64,000 nucleotides of DNA from an uncultured Prevotella sp. (GTDB lineage: Bacteria; Bacteroidota; Bacteroidia; Bacteroidales; Bacteroidaceae), in the NCBI GenBank assembly GCA_937898715.1, contig CALEKA010000064.1:1-64000 (forward strand). Direction: 5' to 3'. The translations under genes and the position numbers were made by a program. The notes beneath the pieces were generated by a model, which did not search any database, had not been told where the DNA came from, and saw only the letters and a program-made list of their open reading frames with translations. Below, piece by piece: positions 28,119 through 36,803 of the stretch. Position 1 is the first letter of the stretch; the number at the start of each line of letters is the position of its first letter.

Positions 28119-28149
28119 TTGCAAGTCAATGATTTAATCCCTACCTTTG
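28119..28149 (+). promoter_or_regulatory. Consensus promoter for the OB-fold protein gene
   Basis: TTG at 28119-28121, a spacer of 20 bases, TACCTTTG at 28142-28149. The leader to the ATG at 28269 is about 110 bases. Confidence 0.8.
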
Positions 28150-28268
28150 TGGCAAAGTTAAGGAACGGCAGAACTTTGCAAATGATGTGAGCAGACGCAG
28201 GGTAATGCCCTCCGTAACAACAGAATTCTAAAAAACAACTTACTTAATAACTAAAAACTTTTTTGAGT

Positions 28269-29273
28269 ATGAAGAAAATTTTACTCTCTCTCATTACCCT
28301 TTTTGCTGCAACCACCTCAGCATTTGCAGGTGACATCATCACCAATGGTGGATTCGAAAGTTGGACAGACGGCGCTTGCGATGGCTGGAAGTCGACTACT
28401 ACGGCAAGTAGCGCTACGCTCATTCAGAGTGAAGAAGCTCATAGTGGTACTTATGCTGTGCAGATCAATGGCGGACTAACAAGCAACAAGCGACTCGGTT
28501 CGCAAGAGTATACTTTACAACCAGGCCTCTACAAAATGAAGGCATATGTGAAAGGTGCTGATGCAAAGGTCGCACTTGGTTATGTCAATGTTAAGGACAA
28601 CGGTGCAGTAGGCAGTTATTCTTATGGTGGTGAATTTGAGACTACCGGTGAAGAATGGACTGAAGTGACTTACGATTTTTCTATTACTACTGAAACAAAG
28701 GTGAACTTCGTTCTCAATAATAAAGGTAGTAAGTCACAAAAATCAGGTACGATCCTTATAGACGACTTTAGTGTAGACTTCTCTGAAGTAGTAGCTCCTA
28801 ATCCTGAGGGTGAGGGAACATTAGAGAATCCTTATAATAGCGTAGCTGCTGCTAATGAGGCAGCCAAGCTTGCTTCTGGTGCATCATCAGAAAGTGAAGT
28901 CTATGTAAAGGGTAAGGTGGCCTCTATTACAACGGCCTATAGTAGCTCTTACAAGAACATTAGCTTTACTGTATCTCCCGATGGTACAGCCAATGGCGCT
29001 TTCCTCTGCTTCCGTGTAAGCAGTGAAGAGGATCCTAACCTTAAAGTTGGTGACGAGGTTGTTGTATGTGGTAAGTTGATGAACTACAGTGGTACTCCCG
29101 AGACTGCAGCAGGTGGTACAATCTACTCTATCAATGGCACTACCACTGGCATCTCAACCGTAGCAACCAGCGCCAATAAGATTCAGACTATCTACAGCCT
29201 CGATGGCCGCCGCTTGGCAAAGCCCGAACGCGGCGTGAACATCATCAACGGTAAGAAGGTGATCGTATTGTAA
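28269..29273 (+). CDS. Secreted protein with carbohydrate-binding-like and OB-fold-like domains
   Basis: Start at MKKILLSLITLFAATTSAFA (28269) gives 334 residues with a clear signal peptide. Residues 20-170 form a beta-sandwich of the carbohydrate-binding kind (IITNGGFESWTDGACDGWKS...SGTYAVQINGG...ILIDDFSVDF). Residues 180-300 resemble an OB-fold domain of secreted Bacteroidota proteins (ENPYNSVAAANEAAKL...VYVKGKVASI...KVGDEVVVCGKLMNYSGTPETAAGG). The same domain occurs in the lipoprotein at 47632-49161. The C-terminus IYSLDGRRLAKPERGVNIINGKKVIV is a type IX-like tail. Codon use appears richer in A and T than in neighbours. It precedes the large papain-like peptidase but is divided from it by a palindrome cluster. 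The ligand is unknown. Confidence 0.8.
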   Translation: MKKILLSLITLFAATTSAFAGDIITNGGFESWTDGACDGWKSTTTASSATLIQSEEAHSGTYAVQINGGLTSNKRLGSQEYTLQPGLYKMKAYVKGADAKVALGYVNVKDNGAVGSYSYGGEFETTGEEWTEVTYDFSITTETKVNFVLNNKGSKSQKSGTILIDDFSVDFSEVVAPNPEGEGTLENPYNSVAAANEAAKLASGASSESEVYVKGKVASITTAYSSSYKNISFTVSPDGTANGAFLCFRVSSEEDPNLKVGDEVVVCGKLMNYSGTPETAAGGTIYSINGTTTGISTVATSANKIQTIYSLDGRRLAKPERGVNIINGKKVIVL

Positions 29274-29299
29274 TATACAGACTGGCAAAGTCCCTACAG

Positions 29300-29343
29300 C
29301 CCCTCCCCCTAACCCCCTCCCCCTGACGGGAGAGGGGGAAGGG
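29300..29343. other. C-rich / G-rich inverted sequence after the OB-fold protein
   Basis: CCCTCCCCCTGACGGGAGAG and flanking bases form an imperfect stem of C and G runs. It may act as a terminator, although no T tract follows. Confidence 0.45.
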
Positions 29344-29360
29344 ATGGACTCAGACTTATA

Positions 29361-29487
29361 GAAAGCCTCTCAATCAGTTCTGTGGGCGACGCGTCTCGCG
29401 TCGGCAGTAATCAGTGAAGGAAACGAATGATTTCCCTCTCATGCCGACGCGAGGACGCGTCGCCCCCAGTATTGGCTGAGAGGCTTC
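29361..29487. repeat. CGACGCG palindrome cluster 3
   Basis: This is the cleanest copy. A left arm of about 45 bases (AAGCCTCTCAATCAG, then TGTGGGCGACGCGTC, then CGCGTCGGCA) is mirrored on the right (TGCCGACGCGAGGACGCGTC ... GGCTGAGAGGCTT). The core between the arms is about 40 bases. Confidence 0.9.
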
Positions 29488-29567
29488 TCTTTTATTTTGA
29501 CATCTCCCAATAAATCAGTACATTTGTCAGCACAATATTACTACACAACTAATACCTACTCGCAAGC

Positions 29568-32500
29568 ATGACTATCACCTTACGAAAAACACTGATAACC
29601 GCTGCTGCACTCCTCCCCCTCACACTATGGGCACAAGAGTATGACCGCAGCCGCTATCCCGACTATTCCACACGCATCAATCCCGATCCTTCGCTCATGA
29701 AGGTCGTGCGCAAGACCGCACAGCAACGCCCCGACCATGTGAACAATGCCGAGACACGCTTCTTCCCACCCGTGGTGAGCCAACAAGGCGGTTCGTGCGG
29801 CTCGGCATCGAGAATCTGCTACATGTTCTCCTACGAGCTCAACTCCTTCCGTGGCACCAATGGTAAAGACCCCAACTACTACTATCCCTCCCACTTCGTA
29901 TGGCTACTCACCAATGGCAACTCGGGTAAGGACGACTTCGTACAGTTTGTAGGGGTGCCATCGGCAGCTACCTATGGCGGACAGACCTATTCAAAGCTCT
30001 TCGGCTATCAAGAAGAGAAGGACAACGACTTCGGGTGGATGACAGGCTACGACAAGTGGCTATCAGCCATGAGCAACCGTATGCTTAAGCCCTCCAATTT
30101 CAGCGAAAACCTCGGAACGGAGGAAGGCCGAGAAGCCCTCAAAAACTGGCTTTGGAATCACAACGGCGACACCGACTTCCACTCGGGCGGCGTAGTGGGT
30201 ATAGGCCTTGCAGCCAGTGGCGCACAATATAAAGACGTGCCCAAGACGACCGCCAACGATGCGGCTGGAGCTTCGGGCAAGGGCTACGTGAGCCGTTGGG
30301 GCGTGACCCCCGACCATGCCATGACCATCGTGGGATACGACGACCGCATAGAGTTCGATCTCAATGGCAACGGCATCTATGGCGAAACGGATGCCGATGA
30401 ACGCGGAGCATGGATCATGGCCAACTCATGGGGTAGCGACTGGGAGAGCCAAGGCTTTATCTACTGCCCCTATGCCTACTCCGGAGGCACGTTTACGAGC
30501 GATGGCAAGTTCTCGGGCAACTGGTGGAGCCCCGAGGTGTACCGCGTAAGAAAGAACTACCGCCCCCTGCGCACCATCAAGATCAAGATGGACTACTCCC
30601 GTCGATCCGAGATAGCACTGAGTGCGGGCGTGGCAAGCGGCAAGGTGGCCACGAGCGCACAGTACGAGGTGCCCTTCCACCACTTCCAGTATGCGGGCGA
30701 CGGCAACTATGGCAATACCAATCCAGCCCCCGAAGTGCCTATGCTCGGACGATGGGCCGACGGAAAATTGCATACCGAACCGATGGAGTTTGGCTACGAC
30801 TTGACCGATCTGACCGATAATCTCGACCCCAACGACGACCTGACGTACTTTTTCAATGTGAATACCAAAAGCTGGGCACAGGGCAAAGGTACTATCTACT
30901 CCGCCTCCATTATCGACTATTCCGAAGATCCCAAGGGACAAGAAATCCCTTTCAAAATAGACCAAACAACGGGCACCGCTATTCAGAGTGGTGGAAAGAC
31001 TACTACGCTGCGCGTGACCGTGCCCGGAAGAGGCTACAGATCGCCACAGAATGTAAGCATTGCCGACGGCACCCTCACGTGGAGCGCACCGCTGAGCAAT
31101 GCCCATCAACTCACCGCTTACCGCGTGTATAAGGGCGGAGAACAAATAGCCGAACTTCCCACTTCCGCCACGAGCTATACGCTTCCTGCGGATGCCACCG
31201 GAGCGTATGCCATAAGTGCGATGTATGCCGACCGAGAGTCGGGACGCATCAGTGCCACCGTACCAGCCGATGCTACGCAGAAGGCTGCCATGAACTTCGT
31301 GAAGTGTGGATTCAGCATACCAGGCGTATTTGCCACAAAATATCCTCAAGCCACAATCGAATATTTCATCAAGGTCAATAGCTTGAAGGATTGGAATCAA
31401 AGCGCTGGACCAGGGTGGGGCACCTTCATGCTCCATGGCAATGCCAACGGCACGTTTACTGCCGGATGGGACACAAGCAATCGTATCAATGCCACAAGCG
31501 CTCTGACACGTAATATCTGGAAACACGTGGCCATTGTCGTGAAAGACGCCCAGATGTGGGTCTACGTGAATGGCGTGCAGAAGGGCACGATCATCTCAAA
31601 CAAGTATAGCGGACTGGGTGGCTTTGGCGACCTTGTATTCAATGGCAGTAGCAATGAGAATAATAATCAAGACGCTGCCTATGCCGAAATACGCATCTGG
31701 GACGTGGCACGCACAGCAAGCGAGATCAGTGCCGACTACCACCGCAAGTATGCCGACGCCAGTCTGCCGCAAGACTTGGTGGCTTACTACAAGGGCGACC
31801 TTATCAGTGTAGACGGAGAAATGCGCCTGCGCGACCATACCGCCTATCAGCGTCATGCCACAATTATCGGAACGGGAGCCAAGGAATTGACTTCAGGATT
31901 CCCCTCGCTCAGTTATGACACGCAGACGAAGGTTTCGCTCTCCAATCTCGGCACAGCCACGGCAGGACAGCCTGTAACGCTGCATGCTTCGGGTACCACC
32001 AATCTGCAGAAGTACGTATGGACTGCCGAGGGTGCGGGCATGAAGGATCTCGTGACCACTGCGCCTACGGTGGTCTTTACAGAGGCTGGCGAACAGACGG
32101 TCAAGGTGGTTGCTACCAGCGTAAGTGGCACTGAAGTCGAGGCTACGGGTACGATCCAGGTAAAGGAAGCTCCCGCTCCCGATGCTACTTTCGACATGAG
32201 TCAGACAAGTGCTGCCACGGGCGAAAGAGTGAGCTTCGTAGCGCACAACTTGATGAATGGCTATCGCTATCATTGGACGGCAGAGGGTGCTACGAGTGGC
32301 AATGCAGATTCTCCCAACATGACCGTAAGCTACAACAAAAGCGGCACCTACCACGTGACCCTCACCGTGACCGATCCGCAAGGACGCACCGCTACCACCA
32401 CTCAGACCATTGAGGTGAAGATGGTGGCACCAGAGGTCAACTTCGACGTGACTCCCGCCGTAGTGAGAAAAGGAGAGAAAGTGCGCCTTACGGATCAGTC

Positions 32501-34082
32501 GCTCTACGATCCTGCTTCGTGGGATTGGACCCTTCTTAGCGGACAAAGCGCGATGACTGGTACGGGTAAGCACATTCTCTTCGAACCCACCGTGCCGGGC
32601 ATTTACGACGTGACGCTTCGCACTTCCAATGCCGTGGGTAAGGCTGAAGCTACGCATACATCGGCACTCATCGTGTGCAACGCTGATAGCAAGACAGGAC
32701 TCAACTTCTCACCCTCAGAGACTGCACGCGTCACACCCGAGAAACTACCGCTCACAAGCGGACAAAACAACTTCTCAATCGATTGGTGGATGCGTCCAGC
32801 TGCACTCGACAATATGGGCAACGGATTGGGTGAAAGCACATCCTCCTTCATGGTCTGCACCACGCAGGACGGACGCATGCGTCTCTATGTAGGTGGAAAA
32901 TTTGCAAAGTCGCCCGAGGCCTACGTTATTCCCAACGAATGGCACCACTATGCGGTGACGTTCTATATGGGCTACGTAGTATTCTTCCGCGATGGCGCAG
33001 TGATAGGACGCGGCAGTACTTCTGCCACTTCGCTTCCCACCATGACAAAGTTTAGCCTCGGCACGGATGAAGCTCCGATGAATGCCACGATTGACGAGTT
33101 CCGCGTATGGTCGAGATCTTTCAGTGAACACAACCTCACTCCGCTCCACTCCTATATAGTAGCTCCGCTCGAGGGGAATGCACTCAGTCAGGCTCAGACG
33201 GCTGGACTCACGCTCTACTATCGCTTCGATCAGGCTTCGGGCAATGTGGTAGATGCCTCTTCAAGCAACAATACGGGCATTCGTACGGGCTTCGGTCCCG
33301 ATGGTGATGCTTGGACCAATTCGGAGGGCGTATTCGCACTGAGCTTCGATGCTGGGGCATCAGATGTGACTTCCACTTATCTGAAGAACTATAAAGCACC
33401 CTTCGAAAACACCGGAGAGATGTTCAACTTCCTCGTGCCCAACCGCTTCATGACCCTTGCCTCGTGGAACACCGAAAACGTGAATACCACGCAGATTCCC
33501 ACGGGTGCACACACCGACGTGATACAAGGCAACACTCTCTCTATCACAGTGGGACAGAACGGATTCTATACAGAGCTTACTAATCATAAGCTCTTCCAGA
33601 CCATCGATTTGCCCGCCGGAGCCTACGTTTTCACCGCCAACTATGGCGACTATAGCGGCGAAGCAGATGGTTGCTACCTCGTGGCAGCAGCGGGAAACAC
33701 CCTCCCCAATACCGATGACCTTGACGCGCAGTCGATTGCATTCGCCCCGATGGCATCGAAGAGCGCCACAGTAGCGAGCAACAGCCTCTTCTTCGCAGTG
33801 AGCGAGCCTACTACGGTAAGTCTCGGTATATTAGCATCGATGAAGGGCGAGCAGAGTATAACCTTCGATTCGTTTGCCTTGACAGCCTATACACTCACGC
33901 AGATAGAGCCGCTCGACGATCCTGGCTACGTGGAAGGCATCACTCCTATCACCATTCAGCCTGCCAATCAGCCCTTCGGCTCTCTCGGTCAAGACAAAAT
34001 CTACGACCTCAGCGGACGCCGTGTGACTATTCCCGGAAAGGGCATCTATATCATAGGTGGACGCAAGGTGATGGTGAAGTAA
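29568..34082 (+). CDS. Large secreted papain-like (C1A) cysteine peptidase with LamG and PKD domains
   Basis: A 1504-residue secreted protein with signal peptide MTITLRKTLITAAALLPLTLWAQ. The N-terminal peptidase (about 50-330) has the papain His in TPDHAMTIVGYDD (His250) and Asn in IMANSWGSDW (Asn286). The cysteine region reads SQQGGSCGSASRICYMF in place of CGSCWAF, so Cys77 is the likely nucleophile. A calcium-like loop DLNGNGIYGETDAD (264-277) lies between His and Asn. A first LamG-like domain is at about 575-740 and three PKD-type domains at about 785-1040 (for example YHWTAEGA...SGTYHVTLTVTDPQG). A second LamG (about 1045-1180) and a beta-sandwich follow. The tail IYDLSGRRVTIPGKGIYIIGGRKVMVK is type IX-like. 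It probably degrades proteins at the cell surface; substrate unknown. A 22-base tandem array starts at its stop codon. Confidence 0.88.
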   Translation: MTITLRKTLITAAALLPLTLWAQEYDRSRYPDYSTRINPDPSLMKVVRKTAQQRPDHVNNAETRFFPPVVSQQGGSCGSASRICYMFSYELNSFRGTNGKDPNYYYPSHFVWLLTNGNSGKDDFVQFVGVPSAATYGGQTYSKLFGYQEEKDNDFGWMTGYDKWLSAMSNRMLKPSNFSENLGTEEGREALKNWLWNHNGDTDFHSGGVVGIGLAASGAQYKDVPKTTANDAAGASGKGYVSRWGVTPDHAMTIVGYDDRIEFDLNGNGIYGETDADERGAWIMANSWGSDWESQGFIYCPYAYSGGTFTSDGKFSGNWWSPEVYRVRKNYRPLRTIKIKMDYSRRSEIALSAGVASGKVATSAQYEVPFHHFQYAGDGNYGNTNPAPEVPMLGRWADGKLHTEPMEFGYDLTDLTDNLDPNDDLTYFFNVNTKSWAQGKGTIYSASIIDYSEDPKGQEIPFKIDQTTGTAIQSGGKTTTLRVTVPGRGYRSPQNVSIADGTLTWSAPLSNAHQLTAYRVYKGGEQIAELPTSATSYTLPADATGAYAISAMYADRESGRISATVPADATQKAAMNFVKCGFSIPGVFATKYPQATIEYFIKVNSLKDWNQSAGPGWGTFMLHGNANGTFTAGWDTSNRINATSALTRNIWKHVAIVVKDAQMWVYVNGVQKGTIISNKYSGLGGFGDLVFNGSSNENNNQDAAYAEIRIWDVARTASEISADYHRKYADASLPQDLVAYYKGDLISVDGEMRLRDHTAYQRHATIIGTGAKELTSGFPSLSYDTQTKVSLSNLGTATAGQPVTLHASGTTNLQKYVWTAEGAGMKDLVTTAPTVVFTEAGEQTVKVVATSVSGTEVEATGTIQVKEAPAPDATFDMSQTSAATGERVSFVAHNLMNGYRYHWTAEGATSGNADSPNMTVSYNKSGTYHVTLTVTDPQGRTATTTQTIEVKMVAPEVNFDVTPAVVRKGEKVRLTDQSLYDPASWDWTLLSGQSAMTGTGKHILFEPTVPGIYDVTLRTSNAVGKAEATHTSALIVCNADSKTGLNFSPSETARVTPEKLPLTSGQNNFSIDWWMRPAALDNMGNGLGESTSSFMVCTTQDGRMRLYVGGKFAKSPEAYVIPNEWHHYAVTFYMGYVVFFRDGAVIGRGSTSATSLPTMTKFSLGTDEAPMNATIDEFRVWSRSFSEHNLTPLHSYIVAPLEGNALSQAQTAGLTLYYRFDQASGNVVDASSSNNTGIRTGFGPDGDAWTNSEGVFALSFDAGASDVTSTYLKNYKAPFENTGEMFNFLVPNRFMTLASWNTENVNTTQIPTGAHTDVIQGNTLSITVGQNGFYTELTNHKLFQTIDLPAGAYVFTANYGDYSGEADGCYLVAAAGNTLPNTDDLDAQSIAFAPMASKSATVASNSLFFAVSEPTTVSLGILASMKGEQSITFDSFALTAYTLTQIEPLDDPGYVEGITPITIQPANQPFGSLGQDKIYDLSGRRVTIPGKGIYIIGGRKVMVK

Positions 34083-34168
34083 TCCATTTCTCTCATGAGA
34101 TAATCCATTTCCCCTCATGAGGTAATCCATTTCCCCTCATGAGATAATCCATTTCCCCTCATGAGATA
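34082..34168. repeat. 22-base tandem array overlapping the peptidase stop
   Basis: Four copies of a unit beginning ATCCATTTCCCCTCATGAG start at 34082, 34103, 34125 and 34147 (period 21, 22, 22). TCATGA is itself palindromic. Confidence 0.92.
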
Positions 34169-34199
34169 AGCGAACCTCTCACGATCAACATCACAAAAA

Positions 34200-34268
34200 A
34201 AGCATGCTTTGCATAGCTCTGCAGGAAGGACTCTTTCCGCGAGGCTGATGCAAAGCATGCCTGTTTTT
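34200..34268 (+). terminator. Terminator after the papain-like peptidase
   Basis: AGCATGCTTTGCAT (34201-34214) pairs with ATGCAAAGCATGC (34248-34260), followed by CTGTTTTT. The 33-base loop carries a weaker internal stem (GGAAGGACTCTTTCC). Confidence 0.85.
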
Positions 34269-34299
34269 ATTAGAAAGCGTAAAAAAACAGCCTAAAGTA

Positions 34300-34330
34300 T
34301 TGCAGATATGAGGGGAATGTAGTATTTTTG
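34300..34330 (+). promoter_or_regulatory. Promoter of the tRNA genes
   Basis: TTG at 34300-34302, 20 bases, then TATTTTTG at 34323-34330. The first tRNA begins 35 bases later. Confidence 0.8.
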
Positions 34331-34364
34331 CACTCGCAAACTGCGGAAACCGCAATGAGCAATC

Positions 34365-34438
34365 GGACTTGTAGCTCAGTTGGTTAGAGCAACAGACTCA
34401 TAATCTGGAGGTCCTAGGTTCAAGCCCTAGCTGGTCCA
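34365..34438 (+). tRNA. tRNA-Met (anticodon CAT)
   Basis: A 74-nucleotide cloverleaf: acceptor GGACTTG / CTGGTCC, D arm GCTC...GAGC, anticodon loop CTCATAA, T arm CTAGG/CCTAG with TTCAAGC. The anticodon CAT could also belong to a lysidine-modified Ile tRNA, but the body resembles the Bacteroidota elongator Met tRNA. CCA is not encoded in full. Confidence 0.9.
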
Positions 34439-34535
34439 CACATATAACGTACATGGAAACCTCTTGCAACGATGGAATGCCTAATGGTAAGAAGTCGGTT
34501 AAGCAAGAGTTTCATTTTGCACTGAAAAGATTGCC

Positions 34536-34610
34536 AGGGGCGTAGCCCAGTTGGTTTAGAGCGCTGCAGTCACATTGCAGAGGTCATCGGTTCGAGCCCG
34601 ATCGTCCCTA
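34536..34610 (+). tRNA. tRNA-Val (anticodon CAC)
   Basis: A 75-nucleotide cloverleaf: acceptor AGGGGCG / CGTCCCT, anticodon stem CTGCA/TGCAG around loop GTCACAT, T arm ATCGG/CCGAT with TTCGAGC. It lies 97 bases after tRNA-Met, presumably on the same transcript. The interval 34611-34892 contains no gene I recognise. Confidence 0.92.
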
Positions 34611-34892
34611 CGCTGACATCTTCAAGTGCAGAAAACAATATTCGATACAGATACAGAGGACAGATTTGGCTGCTTGCAACCTCTCAAAAACAATGCTAAA
34701 ACTCGCTGATTATGGTATGCCCACACACATGATGCCACACTTATATTATATAAGGAAGCAAAGTAAGGGCGTCCGTACAGCTTGCAATCCGACATTTAGA
34801 AGCCGAATCCCACTCTGCCTGTTTCCAACTATGCGAAGCAGGCATTTGTTATATTTACACACCAACACATTTTCCAACACACAAAAAGTAAG

Positions 34893-36191
34893 ATGGGATA
34901 CTTATTTACATCCGAATCGGTGTCAGAAGGACACCCCGACAAGGTGGCGGATCAGATATCCGACGCCGTGCTTGACCAGTTGCTGGCATTCGACCCCAAC
35001 TCTAAAGTAGCTTGCGAAACGCTCGTAACCACCGGACAGGTGGTCGTAGCAGGAGAAGTAAAAAGCGAAGCATACGTCGACCTGCAAGACGTAGTGCGAA
35101 AGACCATTGCCCGCATTGGTTATACGAAGGCAGAGTATAAGTTTGAAGCCGAAAGTTGCGGTATCTTGAGCGCCATTCACGAGCAGAGCGCCGACATTAA
35201 TCGCGGCGTAGATCGTAAGGACGCTGATCCGATGGCGCAAGGCGCTGGCGACCAAGGCATGATGTTTGGTTATGCCAACAACGAGACCGATACGTACATG
35301 CCGCTTCCCCTTTCGCTTGCTCACGACATCGTATACGTACTGAGTGAGATACGTCGCGAGGGTAAACAGATGACTTATCTGCGTCCCGACTCAAAGAGTC
35401 AGGTGACCGTAGAATATAGCGACGACAATGTGGCTCAGCGCATCGATACCATCGTGGTGAGCACACAGCACGACGACTTTATCAGTGCCGAAGAGGCTGG
35501 CTCGCAAGAAGAAGCCGACCGACAGATGTTGGCACAGATCCAGAAAGACGTGGAAGAAATCGTAATTCCCCGCGTAGTAAGCGAACGCGTCAACACACCC
35601 GAGATCAAAGCCCTTTTCCACAAAGGTGCAATCAAATATTACGTCAATCCTACTGGAAAATTCGTAATCGGTGGTCCTCACGGCGATACTGGCCTTACAG
35701 GCCGAAAGATCATTGTGGATACTTACGGCGGTAAGGGCGCACACGGAGGAGGCGCATTCTCTGGTAAAGATCCTTCGAAGGTGGACCGCTCGGCAGCCTA
35801 TGCCGCACGCCACATTGCCAAGAATATGGTAGCAGCAGGCATTGCCGACGAGATGCTCGTGCAGTTGAGCTATGCCATCGGTAAGCCCGAACCTATCTCA
35901 ATCTACGTAGATACTTACGGACGTAGCCACGTAGATCTCACCGATGGTCAGATAGCAGAGAAGATCGGAGAGCTCTTCGACCTCCGTCCGGCAGCCATTG
36001 AGCGTAGCCTCAATCTTCGCCAGCCTATCTACGAAGAGACAGCAAGCTATGGCCACATGGGACGCACTCCTGAGAAGGTGGTGAAGACGTTCTCTGCTCC
36101 CGGTCAGGGCGAGAAACAGATAGAAGTGGAGCTCTTCACATGGGAGAAGCTCGACAAAGTAGACGAAATCAAGAAAGCTTTCAATAAGTGA
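34893..36191 (+). CDS. metK: S-adenosylmethionine synthetase
   Basis: A 432-residue cytoplasmic enzyme that makes S-adenosylmethionine from methionine and ATP. Family signatures are intact: SEGHPDKVADQISDAVLD near the N-terminus, GAGDQGMMFGYA around 116-127, and GGAFSGKDPSKVDRSAAY around 288-305. The length suits the Bacteroidota form, which is longer than the E. coli enzyme (about 384). The next gene overlaps its stop by four bases (GTGA), so translation is probably coupled. The position after tRNA-Met makes some functional sense, although no SAM or methionine riboswitch is recognisable in the 280-base leader. Confidence 0.97.
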   Translation: MGYLFTSESVSEGHPDKVADQISDAVLDQLLAFDPNSKVACETLVTTGQVVVAGEVKSEAYVDLQDVVRKTIARIGYTKAEYKFEAESCGILSAIHEQSADINRGVDRKDADPMAQGAGDQGMMFGYANNETDTYMPLPLSLAHDIVYVLSEIRREGKQMTYLRPDSKSQVTVEYSDDNVAQRIDTIVVSTQHDDFISAEEAGSQEEADRQMLAQIQKDVEEIVIPRVVSERVNTPEIKALFHKGAIKYYVNPTGKFVIGGPHGDTGLTGRKIIVDTYGGKGAHGGGAFSGKDPSKVDRSAAYAARHIAKNMVAAGIADEMLVQLSYAIGKPEPISIYVDTYGRSHVDLTDGQIAEKIGELFDLRPAAIERSLNLRQPIYEETASYGHMGRTPEKVVKTFSAPGQGEKQIEVELFTWEKLDKVDEIKKAFNK

Positions 36192-36763
36192 AGATAACAG
36201 TCTATAGCGCATCGAGCGGGCAAGTTCCCGCACAATATATAGAGGCGGCCCAAGAGTTGGGTCGCCTCCTTGCAGCAAACGGCGATACACTGGTGAATGG
36301 TGCAGGCCGTACAGGATTGATGGGCGCTTGTGCTGATGCTTGCCTTGCAGCGGGCGGACGCGCAGTGGGCATTATCCCAGAGTTTATGGTGGAGCAAGGG
36401 TGGCAGCATACGGGCATGAGCCAGTTGATTGTGACTCCCGATATGCACCGCCGTAAGGAACTTATGGCCGAGACGGGCGATGCTTGCATCGCTCTCCCCG
36501 GTGGTGTGGGAACGCTCGAAGAGTTGCTCGAAATCATCACTTGGAAACAGCTCGGCCTCTACCTGAAGCCCATCATCGTGCTCAATACGGATGGTTACTA
36601 TGATGCCCTCCTGCAGCAGCTCCAGCATGCAGTAGATCAGCAGTTTATGCGTAAGGAACATAAGGCGATATGGCATGTAGCGTCCACTCCTGCCGAAGCC
36701 ATTAAGTTCTGCAAAAGCACTCCGCTTTGGGACCCCTCGGTGCGTAAGTTCGCTGCCATGTAG
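36188..36763 (+). CDS. LOG-family nucleoside 5'-monophosphate phosphoribohydrolase
   Basis: A 191-residue protein of the lysine-decarboxylase-like (LOG) family that cleaves the N-glycosidic bond of (modified) nucleotides such as AMP. The diagnostic motifs are GRTGLMGACADACLAAGGRAVGI (36-58), the HRRKELMAE stretch near 91-99 and PGGVGTLEELLEIITW (106-121). The start is GTG at 36188, overlapping the metK stop in a GTGA arrangement, which supports both the start and translational coupling. Some databases call these proteins 'TIGR00730 family' or cytokinin riboside phosphorylases; the plant hormone role need not apply in this bacterium. Confidence 0.92.
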   Translation: MKITVYSASSGQVPAQYIEAAQELGRLLAANGDTLVNGAGRTGLMGACADACLAAGGRAVGIIPEFMVEQGWQHTGMSQLIVTPDMHRRKELMAETGDACIALPGGVGTLEELLEIITWKQLGLYLKPIIVLNTDGYYDALLQQLQHAVDQQFMRKEHKAIWHVASTPAEAIKFCKSTPLWDPSVRKFAAM

Positions 36764-36803
36764 CATGTAGAGTGTAAAGAAGAAAACAAAGTAGCCCAAG
36801 AGT

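Noticed and set aside
34365..34610. SAM or methionine riboswitch upstream of metK
   Set aside because: I looked for SAM-type leader features in 34611-34892 and saw no conserved core or terminator pair.
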